Of a stretch of DNA of 64,000 bases, positions 63,560-64,000 are shown one piece after another (position 1 is the stretch's first letter; each line of letters starts with the position of its first letter). The stretch comes from Thermodesulfovibrio sp. GTDB lineage: Bacteria > Nitrospirota > Thermodesulfovibrionia > Thermodesulfovibrionales > UBA6898. The notes under the pieces are model-generated. The model saw nothing but the letters and a program-made list of their open reading frames with translations, was not told where the DNA came from and made no database searches. Both the position numbers and the translations under genes were made by a program. Where the stretch lies: assembly GCA_013824615.1 (NCBI GenBank), contig PNOC01000002.1, forward strand, positions 1 to 64,000, read 5' to 3'.

Positions 63560-63972
63560 AGTTGTCCCGTAAGATATTTTATAAGCTTCAAACGGTTGCC
63601 GCTCCTTTTCTTCGGATCAAACTCAACGCAATCGAATGTCCTTTTGATAAAATGCACGCCGAGTCCGCCGGGTTTCAGATCATCCAGGTCCCTCCCCCGG
63701 ATCAGTTCGGGATTGGCCTTCAGCCCGTTATCGTCAATGACCACTTCAAGTCCCCGAGGGCTTATCCTGAATTGTACAACAATCCTTTTTGTTGTGTCTC
63801 CCTTATACGCATGCCTGATAACATTGGAGCAGGCCTCATCAACCGCAAGCTTAAGATCCTCAATCTCTTCTTCCCGGATATTGGTCATCTTTCCCATTCT
63901 GACCGTCAGGTCCCTCACCATGCAGAGATATCGGGGATGCGAGGGAATCGCCAGTCTGACCCTGTCCTTCAT
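63556..63972 (-). CDS. Anti-sigma regulatory factor (RsbW/SpoIIAB-like serine kinase)
   Basis: The start MKDRVRLAIPSHPRYLCMVR (63972) gives 138 residues; a TTG at 63999 is a longer alternative. The GHKL ATPase core has N box KLAVDEACSNVIRHAY, G1 VIDDNGLKANPE and G2 GGLGVHFIKRTFD. Such kinases bind a sigma factor and phosphorylate the partner STAS protein. No sigma factor lies in the window. The open frame ends one base from the window edge, so upstream genes are unseen. Confidence 0.88.
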   Translation of the reverse strand: MKDRVRLAIPSHPRYLCMVRDLTVRMGKMTNIREEEIEDLKLAVDEACSNVIRHAYKGDTTKRIVVQFRISPRGLEVVIDDNGLKANPELIRGRDLDDLKPGGLGVHFIKRTFDCVEFDPKKRSGNRLKLIKYLTGQL

Positions 63973-64000
63973 CAGGTCAGCCCTGCCATTTGATATCAAT

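Overview
The window looks like chromosomal DNA of a Gram-negative, respiratory, environmental bacterium. Outer-membrane biology is clear from lpxC, a complete Mla-type lipid transport operon, several lipobox proteins and large secreted beta-helix proteins. Very large multi-sensor kinases, sigma-54 regulation, CXXCH cytochromes and IPTL- or Cys-type sorting tails fit Nitrospirota (Thermodesulfovibrionia-like) or a deltaproteobacterial relative. That placement is inference, because no rRNA or other marker gene is present.

Layout. 1-9.5 kb (-): two secreted modular surface proteins, one of about 2800 residues. 9.8-10.3 kb (+): a small HExxH protein with an in-frame TGA at a CxxC position, a selenoprotein candidate with a hairpin downstream. 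10.5-18.7 kb (-): a tightly overlapped run galT-glgA-sensor kinase-response regulator-rRNA methyltransferase. 18.9-23.3 kb (-): a SAP-like peptide, an MTA/SAH deaminase, asd and a divergent RelA/SpoT-like protein. 23.5-29.3 kb: an accessory patch with HicBA and HigBA, lipocalin, pyrimidine-dimer glycosylase and DUF1232 genes, gene remnants, a 100-bp palindromic element, a truncated secreted ubiquitin-like protein and a tandem pair of small membrane proteins. It abuts a four-tRNA cluster (Lys, Arg, His, Arg; 29.4-29.9 kb).

30-37.3 kb: an NtrC-type regulator overlapping mtnP, tldD, lpxC with a near-consensus sigma-54 promoter, a 30-residue Lys/Ala/Pro peptide, a winged-helix/nucleotidyltransferase-like protein, and a coupled DUF1858-zinc peptide-endonuclease IV operon. 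37.4-46.7 kb: a mini COX1-like protein, a condensation enzyme-cytochrome c-NRAMP operon, phosphohexomutase, galE, a RelE-type toxin-antitoxin pair and a frameshifted sugar-nucleotide epimerase. 47.3-58.1 kb: a secreted haem/TSP-like protein, HAD phosphatase-uvrB-phospholipase D genes, a class A beta-lactamase-fold protein, a ferritin-like/J-domain fusion, a spermidine-synthase-like protein and a second beta-helix protein. That last protein shares its extreme C-terminus with the giant protein of the first region. 58.4-64 kb (-): anti-sigma kinase, STAS protein, mlaE-mlaF-mlaD and lipoprotein, followed by two secreted proteins.

Functional links. galT, glgA, the phosphohexomutase and galE cover glucose/galactose-1-phosphate and glycogen metabolism. 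The MTA deaminase and mtnP together form a methylthioadenosine salvage route. lpxC, the Mla system and the PLD enzyme serve the envelope. The most unusual items are the candidate selenoprotein, the signal-peptide-bearing ubiquitin-like gene cut off exactly at a palindromic element, the RelA/SpoT-like protein, the shared C-terminal motif and the sigma-54 promoter at lpxC.
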